Below, one piece after another: positions 17,432-25,902 of a DNA stretch of 64,000 bases (position 1 is the first letter of the stretch; each line of letters opens with the position of its first letter). The stretch is from an uncultured Eggerthellaceae bacterium (lineage in GTDB: Bacteria > Actinomycetota > Coriobacteriia > Coriobacteriales > Eggerthellaceae), in contig CAKUFS010000002.1 in NCBI GenBank assembly GCA_934648845.1, positions 59,371 to 123,370 on the forward strand. Direction: 5' to 3'. The notes under the pieces were generated by a model. The model ran no database searches. It saw nothing but the letters and a program-made list of their open reading frames with translations, and had not been told where the DNA came from. Both the position numbers and the translations under genes were made by a program.

Positions 17432-18725
17432 ATGAAAAGACGAACTTCTTCCTATCAAATAACCACAAGCGTTTTCCTGTCAGCCATGCTGGTGCTGGGG
17501 CTTGCGCCCATACCAGCCTTCGCAGCGGCTTCCGAGCCGACCTCCCCCCCCCATCGCTCTTGAGCCGTTGGCGGCTACCCTAGCGACCAACGCCACCGCC
17601 GATTCACTGGCGACGCCTTCTGCATCTTCCGCCCCCACTCCTTCCATATCTTCCGCATCTTCCATAGCAGCCGAATCTGCGGCCAATCCGACAGCCGCTA
17701 CTCCTGCTAACGCCACCTTGACTTCGGGCTGGACACGCGTAGGCACATGCGAATGGATGATAGACGCTGCCGGCAAGCTTACCGTGCGTCCGCTTGGCAA
17801 CGCCACTTGGGGCAGTTTAGGCTCACCATCAGGTTTTTCTCCCTGGTACGATCAACGCGCGACAATCACTTCTGCCGTAATAGAGCGGGGCGTGAACACA
17901 AGTTGTTGCCGAGACATGTTCAAGGATTGTCAGAACATGATTGCCGCCGACATCTCGGGGCTCAACACCGCTAAAGTCGAAGATATGGGTAGCATGTTCA
18001 GCGGCTGCAAGTTACTAAGGACGTTGGATTTTGGTTCATTTGACTCCAAGAACGTCACGAATATGGGCTATATGTTTTCTGAATGCGAGTCGCTTGAATC
18101 CCTTGACCTGTCGAGCTTTGATACCGCAAATGTAACGAATATGCTTGCGATGTTTTCTAATTGCAAGTCGCTCAAAAGATTGGATTTAAGCTCTTTCGAT
18201 ACCTCGAATGTGACGAACATGAATAGCATGTTTTCGGATTGCGATGAACTTGAAGTTCTTGATTTGGATGGCTTTGACACCTCGAACGTGAACACAACTT
18301 CTTACCTGTTTGCACGAGATACGAAGTTGCGCACTATCTACGTTTCCGGGGCGTTTGCTATCCCCGCTTCCGCAGTGACAAACGATATGTTCAGCTATTG
18401 CACATCTTTAGTTGGCATCTTAGGAACCGCTTATGATGGGGCGCGCGCAGATGCAGCATACGCCCGTATTGATGGCGGCTTGCTGGCCCCAGGATATTTA
18501 GCCCTGAAAAGCGGCGACGTGAATTGCAATGGGCGGCTGAACGTAGTGGATGCGCAGCTCGCCTACGATATAGCGCTGGGCAAGCATGCTGAGTTGCCCG
18601 GGTATCCAACCATGTGTTCCCGCGCCGATGTTGCCGGCGCACCTGATGGCGGTCCCGACGGCAACATAACCGCCAACGATGCATTTGCCATTCAGTACGC
18701 GGCGCTGCACGGTTGGGGCATTTAA
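17432..18725 (+). CDS. Secreted BspA-type leucine-rich-repeat protein with dockerin-like end, frameshifted at a C9 tract
   Basis: The ATG at 17432 opens a Sec signal peptide (MKRRTSSYQ, a hydrophobic core, cleavage probably after AFA). At 17544-17552 a run of nine C follows; the frame then ends at a TGA at 17561. With one C fewer the frame runs on to 18725, giving about 430 residues: a Thr/Ala/Ser-rich linker, then DUF285/BspA-like repeats of about 23 residues (NVTNMxxMFSxCxSL pattern, DLSSFDTSNVTNM), and a dockerin-like end with two calcium-loop-like parts (DVNCNGRLNVVDA and a second starting at GGPDGNITANDA). Probably surface or cohesin-bound. The assembled state is 'off', unless the run was miscounted in sequencing. 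Confidence 0.8.
17544..17552 (+). repeat. Poly-C tract (9 C), candidate phase-variation switch
   Basis: Homopolymer directly after the signal-peptide region. Nine C breaks the frame; eight C (or eleven) joins the signal peptide to the LRR/dockerin part. Confidence 0.7.
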
Positions 18726-18888
18726 CCGTTGCTGCCGGCGGCGCGCCCGAATTGACTTTCCAGCCGGCAAGGGAAGCCACCGTCTGTCGCACTCATGCCA
18801 CAACCCCTTGCCGGCGCCTTGTACGCCCTCCCCTCACGCCCGAGAGGAGGGCTTTACGACGCGAACGGCAACCCGACTTACGGGGTGC

Positions 18889-18918
18889 CTCCCCTCACGC
18901 CTGAGAGGAGGGCTTTTT
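18889..18918 (+). terminator. Rho-independent terminator after the LRR gene
   Basis: Stem CCTCCCCTC / GAGAGGAGG (one mismatch) with a short loop and a CTTTTT tail. A similar stem lies about 60 bp upstream. Confidence 0.7.
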
Positions 18919-18928
18919 GCGGGGCGAT

Positions 18929-19048
18929 GATAAAAACGACCCACTTTTCGGTGGATTTTCTTCTTCGCCGCCGTCGAAAACCAGCGTTTTCCCAGGTCGT
19001 AAAAAAGTAAACCGCGGTAAACCCACAGAAAAGTGGTGTCTTTTTCTC
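18929..19048 (+). mobile_element. Element C, copy 2 (120-bp palindromic element)
   Basis: Starts GATAAAAACGACCCACTTTT and ends with the near-complement. It aligns over its whole length with copy 1 in the opposite orientation. Element A follows within 2 bp. Confidence 0.75.
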
Positions 19049-19049
19049 A

Positions 19050-19082
19050 TGTTGACAAAAGGTGGGGTAATTTGTCAACAAA
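19050..19082 (-). repeat. Element A, copy 5 (3' end of UroD-like gene)
   Basis: Consensus copy on the minus strand, about 70 nt past the UroD-like gene. Here the terminator comes first and its T run merges with the start of the element. Confidence 0.88.
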
Positions 19083-19085
19083 AAA

Positions 19086-19107
19086 GGAGCTCGATTTCTC
19101 GAGCTCC
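19086..19107 (-). terminator. Rho-independent terminator of the UroD-like gene
   Basis: 9-bp stem (GGAGCTCGA / TCGAGCTCC) with a T6 run on the minus strand. Confidence 0.85.
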
Positions 19108-19149
19108 CCTCCGAGTTAAATGTGATGCCGTTATGTGGTGCCGTTCGGC

Positions 19150-20124
19150 TTAGAAGAAGCGGCGCTTCTCCCACTCTTCGAAGACAGCGGAAGTACGGTC
19201 GTCGCCCACGATCAGGGCATTACCGCGCTCGTTGAACATCAGCGGGCACAGGATGAAGCCGCCCTTCTTGCCGTAATCCTCCATGCAGCGAATGGTCTCG
19301 TCGCGAATTTCGTCGATGGTGGCGTCCACGCAGCCCGGGCGTCCCGAAGAGTCCCAGCCGCCCTCGATGGTCAAACGGCCATGGAACTTCTCCTGAATGC
19401 CCTTCAGGTCGTTCATGGTCTGGGCAGAGTGCCAAATCTTGGTGCCGATCTCAACGTAGTCTTCCAGCAGGTCCTCGCACTTGCCGCAGGTGTGCTCGCC
19501 GAAGATGACGCCGCGGTCGGTGATGGCCTTCGCCAGGCGCTCGTGGCACGGCTTGATGACTTCGCGGTACGTCGTGGGAGAGATGAACAGGTTGTTCGCG
19601 GTGGCAATGTCGTCGAAGTTGTAGTAGATGTCAAGGTCGTACGCGTCAATAAGCTTGTTGGCGATCTCGATCTTGTGATCGGTGATGGCCTCCATGAACG
19701 CGCGGCTTTCCTCGGGATCTTCCGCCATGGCGATCAGGGCGTTCTCGAAGCCCATGTAGGCGGCCAGGCGCTCGTAGCAACCGCAGGTGGAGTAGAAAGC
19801 AATGGCCTTCTGCGTGCGGTCAACGTTCTTCATTTCGGCTTCGGCCGCGGCCTTGAAGTCAATTTGGCTGATGTCCGGGATTTTCACGACGTCGCGCCAG
19901 TTCTCGATGTCGTCCAGCAGCGGCGGCACGGTGGTGTCGTGCATGGCGCCGGCCGGCGTGATGACCCAGCGGATACCGTACGGGTCGGGACCGTTCTGAC
20001 GAGGCTGCTCCAGGTACTGCAACAGCGGCAAACCGCAGGTGTAAATGCACTCGCCGGTGAACGGCATGTACTCAGGATTACCGAAATTGATGGTTTCGAG
20101 CAGGTTCTCACGTGGTGTAAGCAT
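19150..20124 (-). CDS. Uroporphyrinogen-decarboxylase-family protein (MtaA/CmuA-like corrinoid methyltransferase type)
   Basis: 324 residues covering one URO-D barrel. The motif GEHTCGKCEDLL resembles the His-x-Cys zinc site of MtaA/MtbA methyltransferases, which move methyl groups between a corrinoid protein and a thiol or tetrahydrofolate; true HemE lacks it. So a role in methyl or demethylation metabolism is more likely than heme synthesis. No corrinoid protein or activator is adjacent. An AGGGGG ribosome site precedes the ATG. It is divergent from a TetR-like regulator, with repeated TGTCAAGTAATG-type sites between them. Confidence 0.82.
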   Translation of the reverse strand: MLTPRENLLETINFGNPEYMPFTGECIYTCGLPLLQYLEQPRQNGPDPYGIRWVITPAGAMHDTTVPPLLDDIENWRDVVKIPDISQIDFKAAAEAEMKNVDRTQKAIAFYSTCGCYERLAAYMGFENALIAMAEDPEESRAFMEAITDHKIEIANKLIDAYDLDIYYNFDDIATANNLFISPTTYREVIKPCHERLAKAITDRGVIFGEHTCGKCEDLLEDYVEIGTKIWHSAQTMNDLKGIQEKFHGRLTIEGGWDSSGRPGCVDATIDEIRDETIRCMEDYGKKGGFILCPLMFNERGNALIVGDDRTSAVFEEWEKRRFF

Positions 20125-20497
20125 GGATTAAACCCCCTAAATAGATGATAGCGGCTCCCCCAAGAGCCTTTTTGAGTGGATTGCCCGCCGTCCTGGTTCC
20201 TCCCTCCAAAGCAGCGGAAATCCTTATGAATCCATCATAGTCCCTACGGAAGAAGGAAGGAATAGACAAACCCCTTCGCTTGTCAAGTAATGATTTTCAT
20301 TTTTGCGCTTTTATCCAACTTGCTTTACAATTAGTGGGCAAAAGTAAAGCGCAAATAGACAATCATGCGCAAGAATGAATTATTCCCCGAAAAAGACACG
20401 ACGATGCCGAGGGACTGTCAACATTACTTGACAGATAATGCCACAGACTCGATAATGCCTTATAAATAAGATTTATTGGACTTGACAAACCGATTGG
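20125..20497. promoter_or_regulatory. Divergent promoter region with inverted TGTCAAGTAATG boxes
   Basis: The box CTTGTCAAGTAATG (20279-20292) recurs inverted as CATTACTTGACAG (20422-20434). The second sits in a near-perfect palindrome, CTGTCAA-CATTAC-TTGACAG (20415-20434). A further CTTGACA half-site is at 20481. These are likely sites for the TetR-like regulator. Confidence 0.6.
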
Positions 20498-21127
20498 ATG
20501 CTTATGTCTGTTGAACGAATCGGCTTCGAAACGAAAGCGCAAATTTTCTCGGCCCTTAAGCATCTGGTGGAAAACGGGTGTCCCTCGAAATCGGTGTCGG
20601 TAACCGATATCTGCAAAGAGGCCGGTGTCTCGCGACAGACGTTTTACAACCACTTCAAAGACAAATATGCCGTGACCCAATGGTTCTTCGATCTGGTGTC
20701 TAACCGCTATTTGCACGAAGCGGGACGGTCGCTGAGCTATTACGAAGCGAACCTCTTCACGAATCGCATTTTCGCATCAAACTTGACCATGGTTTCCGCG
20801 CTTCTGAAGGAAAACGGCTACCAGGCTTTAGGCGCGTACGCATACCGAGGCCGCAAGGAAGAGCTCGTGCGCACCATCACCCAATACAAGGGCCTTGAGA
20901 TAACGCGTGAGCTGGAGCTTATCCTGGATTACCACGTTACCGCCGAAACATCCCTGGTGGGACGATGGATCAAAGACGGCGCGCTCGAGTCGCCCGAACG
21001 CTTCGCCGAGATTCAAGAAGAATGCGTTCCGCGCAAGCTCTACGAAATCATCGGCAAGCCCACGCCCGGTTGCGAGCGCCCCGTGGAATCCATGCTCCAA
21101 TTCATACTTTGGAATCTTGAGGCGTAA
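20498..21127 (+). CDS. TetR/AcrR-family transcriptional regulator
   Basis: 209 residues. The N-terminal helix-turn-helix (about 25-60) reads SVTDICKEAGVSRQTFYNHF. The C-terminal half has the all-helical, aromatic-rich look of the TetR_C-type regulators and no recognisable ligand signature. The start could equally be the ATG two codons later (20504). It is divergent from the UroD-like gene and probably regulates it. A variant element A starts 7 nt after the stop. Confidence 0.85.
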   Translation: MLMSVERIGFETKAQIFSALKHLVENGCPSKSVSVTDICKEAGVSRQTFYNHFKDKYAVTQWFFDLVSNRYLHEAGRSLSYYEANLFTNRIFASNLTMVSALLKENGYQALGAYAYRGRKEELVRTITQYKGLEITRELELILDYHVTAETSLVGRWIKDGALESPERFAEIQEECVPRKLYEIIGKPTPGCERPVESMLQFILWNLEA

Positions 21128-21133
21128 GCTTTT

Positions 21134-21166
21134 TTGTTGACAAACTTCTCCACCTTTTGTCAACAT
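21134..21166 (+). repeat. Element A, copy 6 (variant loop; 3' end of TetR-like gene)
   Basis: Both arms are kept; the loop reads CTTCTCCACC instead of TTACCCCACC. Sense orientation, 7 nt after the stop of the plus-strand regulator gene. Confidence 0.82.
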
Positions 21167-21265
21167 TTTTCGACAAAAGCGCTGGTGAAGGGGTTGGCGA
21201 AGGGTCCGGCGGCGCGGTGGGCGAAGACACACAACTAGGCCGAAAGACGAGGCACGGAGGCACCT

Positions 21266-21520
21266 ATGGAGCAGCCAGATCATCGAAGCAAGCGACGCGA
21301 CAAGCGCGACCGCCAGCCGCAACAAGAGCGCACGCAGCATGCCGCGCCCACAAGACGGACGGCTTCCAGCACCCGCCGCGCTTCCACCGCGAAAGAATCC
21401 GGCGCGCAACCCCCTGCCCGCGATAGCTCCCCGCTGTCGGCGCGGCCCCCCTGCCCGCAGCAGCGCCCGCGCATCTTCTTGCAACATTACCCCAACCATG
21501 CGGCCCGCCTCGCGCAGTAG
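21266..21520 (+). other. Alternative, ribosome-site-supported N-terminus of the CapA gene in a second frame
   Basis: Open frame of 84 residues, very rich in Arg/Ser/Gln/Pro, with GGAGG 7 nt before its ATG. It resembles the basic cytoplasmic start of a one-pass membrane protein and overlaps the CapA frame, which suggests a frameshift or a sequencing error near the C6 tract. Confidence 0.4.
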
Positions 21521-22742
21521 CGCCGGCGCAAGCCGCACGCGCAACTCCGTCGCAGGACCCTCCGCTGAGCGAACCGCCGCACGCAACATCGCGCCCGTTG
21601 CCGTTGCGGTAATCGCATTCGCGCTGGTCATTGTGGGCTTGGCATGTGCCGTACGCAGCTGCTCCGCTGAAAACGAAACAGCACCGGACGCTTCCGCAAC
21701 CGCCGCGCAAATCACAAGCACCGTAAGCTTCGTTGCCGTGGGCGACAACTTGCCCGAAGCCGTGCTCGCCGAATACGCGTGGGCGCAGGGCGGCGATCGC
21801 TACGACTTCCGTCCGATTTACGAGTTCGTAGAGCCCGCCATTGCCGCCGCGGACATTGCGTACGTGAAACAGGAAGTCCACTTGGATGACAGCATTGGGC
21901 CGCACGGCTATCCGTCGTTCAACGCGCCCGAAAGCCTGGCCGATGATCTGATTTCCGTGGGCTTCGACGTTATTGGATCGGCAAGCAACCACATTTACGA
22001 CTGGGGCTATTTTGGGGCATGTGCACGCAATCGCGAGGTCTGGAACAGCAAAAACGTGGTATTTGCAGGCAGCAACTTAAACGCCGAAGAAGCCGAAACC
22101 ATCGCGACGTTCGAGAAGGGCGGCATTCGTTTCGCGTTTCTGGATTACACGTACGGCGTGAACGGCTACAGCCCCAGCGACCTTGATTGGTGGGAAGTCA
22201 ATTTCATAAGCGAAGACCGCCTTGAACGCGATGTTGCACGCGCCCATGAGCTGGCCGATGTAGTGATTGTGGCCATGCATTGGGGAACGGAAAATTTCAC
22301 GGGAATCGATGATTACCAGGCAAAATACGCGCAACTTTTGGCGGATTTGAACGTGGATCTCATCTTGGGGTCGCACCCGCACGTCATTGGCCCGGTGGAA
22401 TGCCTCACCGGCACAGACGGACACCAGACCCTGGTGGCTTACAGCCTGGGCAACTTCCTGAGCCGTCACGAAGCACCCGATGCCTACAACGAACTCGAAG
22501 GCATGCTGAGCTGCGATTTCGTGCGCCAGGGCGGCACCGTGACCATCGAAAACGCCACATGGACGCCGCTGGTGAATCATACCGATTGGGAGAATTATTA
22601 CTTCCGCGTGATCCCCCTGGGCAGCTACACGAATAAGCTGGCAGCAAACGGGGTTGCCATGAGCCAGCTTGACAACGCCGAAGAGTGGGTGCGCGCCACA
22701 AGTCGCGAAATTGTGGGCGACCAGATTGCGTTCGCCGACTAG
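21339..22742 (+). CDS. CapA-family (poly-gamma-glutamate synthesis type) membrane-anchored protein
   Basis: The C-terminal ~330 residues are a CapA/PgsA-like metallophosphatase-fold domain (VSFVAVGDNL, DVIGSASNHIYDWGY, VVIVAMHWGTE, LILGSHPHVIGPVE, YSLGNFLSRH). One membrane segment precedes it (VAVAVIAFALVIVGLACAV), so the domain is probably outside. The start is uncertain. The best ribosome site (GGAGG) belongs to an ATG at 21266 in another frame, which would join this one only if a base were lost, e.g. in the C6 run at 21446-21451; in-frame ATGs are at 21339 and 21498. CapA proteins act in polymer or capsule synthesis; the substrate here is unknown. Confidence 0.78.
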   Translation: MPRPQDGRLPAPAALPPRKNPARNPLPAIAPRCRRGPPARSSARASSCNITPTMRPASRSSAGASRTRNSVAGPSAERTAARNIAPVAVAVIAFALVIVGLACAVRSCSAENETAPDASATAAQITSTVSFVAVGDNLPEAVLAEYAWAQGGDRYDFRPIYEFVEPAIAAADIAYVKQEVHLDDSIGPHGYPSFNAPESLADDLISVGFDVIGSASNHIYDWGYFGACARNREVWNSKNVVFAGSNLNAEEAETIATFEKGGIRFAFLDYTYGVNGYSPSDLDWWEVNFISEDRLERDVARAHELADVVIVAMHWGTENFTGIDDYQAKYAQLLADLNVDLILGSHPHVIGPVECLTGTDGHQTLVAYSLGNFLSRHEAPDAYNELEGMLSCDFVRQGGTVTIENATWTPLVNHTDWENYYFRVIPLGSYTNKLAANGVAMSQLDNAEEWVRATSREIVGDQIAFAD

Positions 22743-22833
22743 TTACGTACTACAATGTAAGAACCACGATAATACGGTAATCACAACGTGAAAGACGCAC
22801 GATAGTACCCGAAAACAACGAAAGCGAACCGCC

Positions 22834-24198
22834 ATGCAAATCACACCAGCAGAGATTTCCGAAACCCTGAACATGGTCAACAAGCAAAACCTGGACATTC
22901 GCACCATCACGCTGGGACTTTCCCTGCGCGGCTGCGGCGACAGCAGCGTGGAGGCCGTGTCCCGCAAGGTGTACGACCGCATGACCAGCGCCGCAGAGAA
23001 CCTGGTTCCCGTGGCTGAGCAGCTTGAACGCGAATTCGGCATTCCCATTGTCAACAAGCGCATCTCCGTAACGCCCATTGCCGAGATCAGCGCGGCGGTG
23101 CAAGAGCACGACCTGTCCCCCATTGCGCAGGCTATGGACCGCGCTGGCAAAGAAGTAGGCGTGAACTTTGTGGGTGGCTTCTCCGCGCTGGTGCAAAAAG
23201 GTGCCAGCCGCGCCGACATCAAGCTCATGGAGTCTATCCCGCAGGCTCTGGCCACCACCGATTTCGTGTGCTCGTCGGTAAATCTGGGCTCCACGCGCGC
23301 GGGCCTGAACATGGACGCCATGCTGAAAATGGCGGGCATCATCAAGAAGACCGCAGAAGCAACAGCCGACAAGCAATGCATTGGCGCAGGTAGACTCGTT
23401 GTTTTCTGCAATGCGGTGGAAGACAACCCGTTCATGGCAGGCGCATTCCACGGTTCAGGCGAAGGCGACGAGGTCATTAACGTGGGCGTTTCCGGCCCGG
23501 GCGTAGTGCGCGCGGCGCTGGCAAGCTTGCCCGAAGACGCCGACATGACCGCCGTAGCGGAAACCATCAAGAAGACGGCGTTCAAGATCACGCGTGCCGG
23601 CGAGCTTATGGCACGAGAAGCAGCGCGCCGTTTGGGTTACCAGAAGGGAATCCTTGATCTTTCCTTGGCACCGACTCCCGCACGCGGCGACTCGGTAGCC
23701 GACATTTTGGAAGCTATCGGCGTGGGACAATGCGGCGGCCCCGGCACCACGGCAGCGCTTGCCATGCTCAACGACGCCGTGAAGAAGGGCGGCGTTATGG
23801 CCAGCTCAAGCGTGGGCGGGCTTTCCGGCGCGTTCATTCCCGTGTCCGAAGACGCCGGCATGATTCGCGCAGCTGAAGCAGGCGTTTTGAGCCTGGAGAA
23901 GCTTGAGGCCATGACATGCGTGTGCTCGGTTGGCTTGGATATGATTGCGATTCCCGGAGACACATCGGTGGAGACCATCTTCGGTATTATCGCAGATGAA
24001 TGCGCTATTGGCATGATCAACAACAAGACCACCGCCGTTCGCATCATCCCCGCTATTGGACTGAACGTGGGCGACCGCCTTGATTTCGGCGGCCTTCTGG
24101 GATACGCACCTGTTATGCCCGTACGCGAAGGCGCGGGCGACATCTTCGCACACCGCGGCGGCCGCATGCCCGCCCCGCTGAACTCGCTGAAAAACTAG
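22834..24198 (+). CDS. DUF711 / UPF0210 family protein
   Basis: 454 residues, the normal size for the PFL-family UPF0210 proteins (COG2848). The whole protein matches the family: N-terminal DIRTITLGLSLRGCGD, VKFVGGF-like VNFVGGFSALVQKG, CNAVEDNPFMAGAFHG, the glycine-rich SSSVGGLSGAFIPVSEDAG and the C-terminal HRGGRMPAPLNSLKN. The biochemical function is not known. Such genes often sit beside a small ACT-domain gene; none is seen here. The ribosome site is weak. Confidence 0.92.
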   Translation: MQITPAEISETLNMVNKQNLDIRTITLGLSLRGCGDSSVEAVSRKVYDRMTSAAENLVPVAEQLEREFGIPIVNKRISVTPIAEISAAVQEHDLSPIAQAMDRAGKEVGVNFVGGFSALVQKGASRADIKLMESIPQALATTDFVCSSVNLGSTRAGLNMDAMLKMAGIIKKTAEATADKQCIGAGRLVVFCNAVEDNPFMAGAFHGSGEGDEVINVGVSGPGVVRAALASLPEDADMTAVAETIKKTAFKITRAGELMAREAARRLGYQKGILDLSLAPTPARGDSVADILEAIGVGQCGGPGTTAALAMLNDAVKKGGVMASSSVGGLSGAFIPVSEDAGMIRAAEAGVLSLEKLEAMTCVCSVGLDMIAIPGDTSVETIFGIIADECAIGMINNKTTAVRIIPAIGLNVGDRLDFGGLLGYAPVMPVREGAGDIFAHRGGRMPAPLNSLKN

Positions 24199-24297
24199 AC
24201 GTCGCACCCGCACACCGTACCGCTTTATTGCTTTTGCGGTAAGGCGGCACGGGAATTCGCGCAGGCAGAGGACGTGAGGGAAAAGATAGGAGGCACT

Positions 24298-24495
24298 ATG
24301 CGCGTTTACGAGAACCCTGACAAAGAGACGGTGCGCATCGTGCGCGAAGGCCTGGCGCAAAAGGACGGCTACTGCCCGTGCCGTCTTGAACGCACGCCCG
24401 ACACGAAATGCATGTGCACCGAATTCAAGAACCAAATCAAAGACCCCGATTTCGAAGGGTTCTGCCACTGCATGCTCTATTACAAGGAGAAATAG
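24298..24495 (+). CDS. Ferredoxin-thioredoxin reductase catalytic-chain-like protein
   Basis: 65 residues. Three Cys pairs (GYCPCRLE, TKCMCTEF, FCHCMLYY) match the catalytic beta subunit of ferredoxin:thioredoxin reductase, which uses a [4Fe-4S] cluster next to a redox-active disulfide. In anaerobes such single-domain homologs are thought to pass electrons to thioredoxin-like partners. AGGAGG lies 6 nt before the ATG. Two tandem copies of element B start at the stop codon. Confidence 0.9.
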   Translation: MRVYENPDKETVRIVREGLAQKDGYCPCRLERTPDTKCMCTEFKNQIKDPDFEGFCHCMLYYKEK

Positions 24496-24529
24496 AAGGT
24501 TAAAAAGTGACGGGGTCTTTTTCACCTTT
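24495..24529 (+). repeat. Element B, first tandem copy
   Basis: 35 bp. A hairpin core AAAAAG-TGACGGGGT-CTTTTT lies inside outer GGT / ACC ends. It begins at the last base of the FTR-like gene. Confidence 0.85.
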
Positions 24530-24564
24530 GAAGGTTAAAAAGTGACGGGGTCTTTTTCACCTTT
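24530..24564 (+). repeat. Element B, second tandem copy
   Basis: Exact duplicate of the preceding 35 bp, head to tail. Confidence 0.85.
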
Positions 24565-24593
24565 CAGCCGGACAGCCCGAACCGCGTCGCAAA

Positions 24594-24626
24594 TTGTTGA
24601 CAAAAGGTGGGGTAATTTGTCAACAA
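24594..24626 (-). repeat. Element A, copy 7 (3' end of tlyA)
   Basis: Exact 33-bp copy, 15 nt past the tlyA stop, in sense orientation. Confidence 0.9.
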
Positions 24627-24641
24627 ACGACGAACGATTAT

Positions 24642-25379
24642 TCAATGCAAAACGGCGCGAACCAGGTATTCAACATTGCCCTTCGCGCCGGTGATGGCGC
24701 TTTCCACCACACCGGTCACCTGGAAGCCTGCATCACGCAGGGCCTGCTCCACTTCGCCAATCACCCGTTGACGCACGGATTCATCGCGAACAATACCGTG
24801 ATCGCTCTCGTTGGCCGCGCTTTCGAACTGTGGCTTGATAAGCCCCAAAAACGCACTTCCCACCTGGCCTAACGATGCGAAAACAGGGGCGAGTTGCGCT
24901 AAACCGATAAAACTCAGATCCGCAACAATGATATCGAAGGGGGCACCCAGCTCAGCGGGATCGGCCGTGCGAATGTTCGTGCGCTCGAACGCCGTAACGC
25001 GCGCATCTTGCCGCAGCTTCATGGCAAGCTGGCCGTAATTCACATCCACACACGCAACGCTTGCCGCGCCCGCCTGCAGCAGGCAATCGGTGAAGCCGCC
25101 CGTGGAGCTTCCCACGTCAATGCACTTGCAGCTGGTCACGTCCTGCGCAAACGCATCCAGGGCCGTTTGCAGCTTGTGACCGCCGCGCGAGACATAGCGC
25201 TTCGCGCCACGCACGAAAATGTCGGCGGTGGGCAGCACCTTGATGGCGGCGCTCGTGGCATACACATCGTCCACGCGCACCTCATGAGCCAGCACCGCAC
25301 GCAAAGCAGCTGCGGTATCGGGGAAATACCCCAGCTCAACCAGCAGTTCGTCTAATCGTATTTTCTTCGGCTTTTTCAT
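24642..25379 (-). CDS. tlyA: TlyA-family rRNA (cytidine-2'-O)-methyltransferase
   Basis: 245 residues, full length. An N-terminal S4 RNA-binding domain (about 7-65, starting IRLDELLVELGYFPD) is followed by an FtsJ-like methyltransferase with the SAM motif DVGSSTGGFTDCLL and YVSRGGHKL just before it; LIKPQFE carries a catalytic-type Lys. Family members methylate 16S and 23S rRNA cytidines. It stands alone on the minus strand between the FTR-like and lipoprotein genes. Confidence 0.94.
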   Translation of the reverse strand: MKKPKKIRLDELLVELGYFPDTAAALRAVLAHEVRVDDVYATSAAIKVLPTADIFVRGAKRYVSRGGHKLQTALDAFAQDVTSCKCIDVGSSTGGFTDCLLQAGAASVACVDVNYGQLAMKLRQDARVTAFERTNIRTADPAELGAPFDIIVADLSFIGLAQLAPVFASLGQVGSAFLGLIKPQFESAANESDHGIVRDESVRQRVIGEVEQALRDAGFQVTGVVESAITGAKGNVEYLVRAVLH

Positions 25380-25461
25380 GATGCCCAGTATAGCGCAAGC
25401 AAATGCGGAAGCTTGTCACAAGCTGCGTACTCGCACCATGCGACGCACGAGCTACGCGCGC

Positions 25462-25902
25462 TTACAGGTAATCCTCAACCTTTTTATCTTTGCCCTTGGC
25501 AAAAACGGTCGGCTCGCCCAAAAGCGTCATAGTGATCTTGCCGTCTTCAATAGTGGCGTTCGTCATGCCCAGCGTCTTCTGATTCGGCTTGAACGTGATA
25601 GTGTTCCCATCGGCGCACTCCCACGTGCCGTCGTTATCCATACCAACCATGATCAGGTGAAACGTTTTGTCTTCGTTCAGATTGATAAACAAGCTGAAGC
25701 CCGATTTTTCCAACTGGGCAATCTCTTCATGGGTCGTGCCGTTCGAACCCTGTATCTCGTACAGATCATACGTACCAGCGATTTTGCCCGCCGTATTCGC
25801 CGAGCAGCCCGCGCACGCCGTGAGCGCAACCGCAAAAACGGCGGCGCACAGCGCAACCAGCGCAATCTTGGCCTTTCCCATATGCTTCGTCTTGTGGTTC
25901 AT
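25462..25902 (-). CDS. Small lipoprotein of unknown function
   Basis: 146 residues from the ATG at 25902. A basic start (MNHKTKHMGKAK) and hydrophobic core lead to a lipobox, LTAC, so it is probably lipid-anchored outside the membrane. The mature part (from about AGKIAGTYDLYEIQG) is a compact beta-rich domain with NEDKTFHLIMVGMDNDGTW and TITFKPN, like small lipocalin-like or DUF-type lipoproteins; no family can be assigned firmly. A longer open frame upstream is not supported. Confidence 0.75.
   Translation of the reverse strand: MNHKTKHMGKAKIALVALCAAVFAVALTACAGCSANTAGKIAGTYDLYEIQGSNGTTHEEIAQLEKSGFSLFINLNEDKTFHLIMVGMDNDGTWECADGNTITFKPNQKTLGMTNATIEDGKITMTLLGEPTVFAKGKDKKVEDYL

Larger units (their letters stand above)
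18726..19149. other. Intergenic region with terminators, element C and element A
   Basis: No gene. Two similar stem-loops of the CCCCTCACGCC type (about 18829-18852 and 18889-18918), the second followed by CTTTTTG; then element C copy 2, element A and a minus-strand terminator. Confidence 0.7.

Noticed and set aside
22743..23591. 282-codon minus-strand open frame opposite the DUF711 gene
   Set aside because: Antisense to a complete, family-length protein; Ser/Met-rich without domains.
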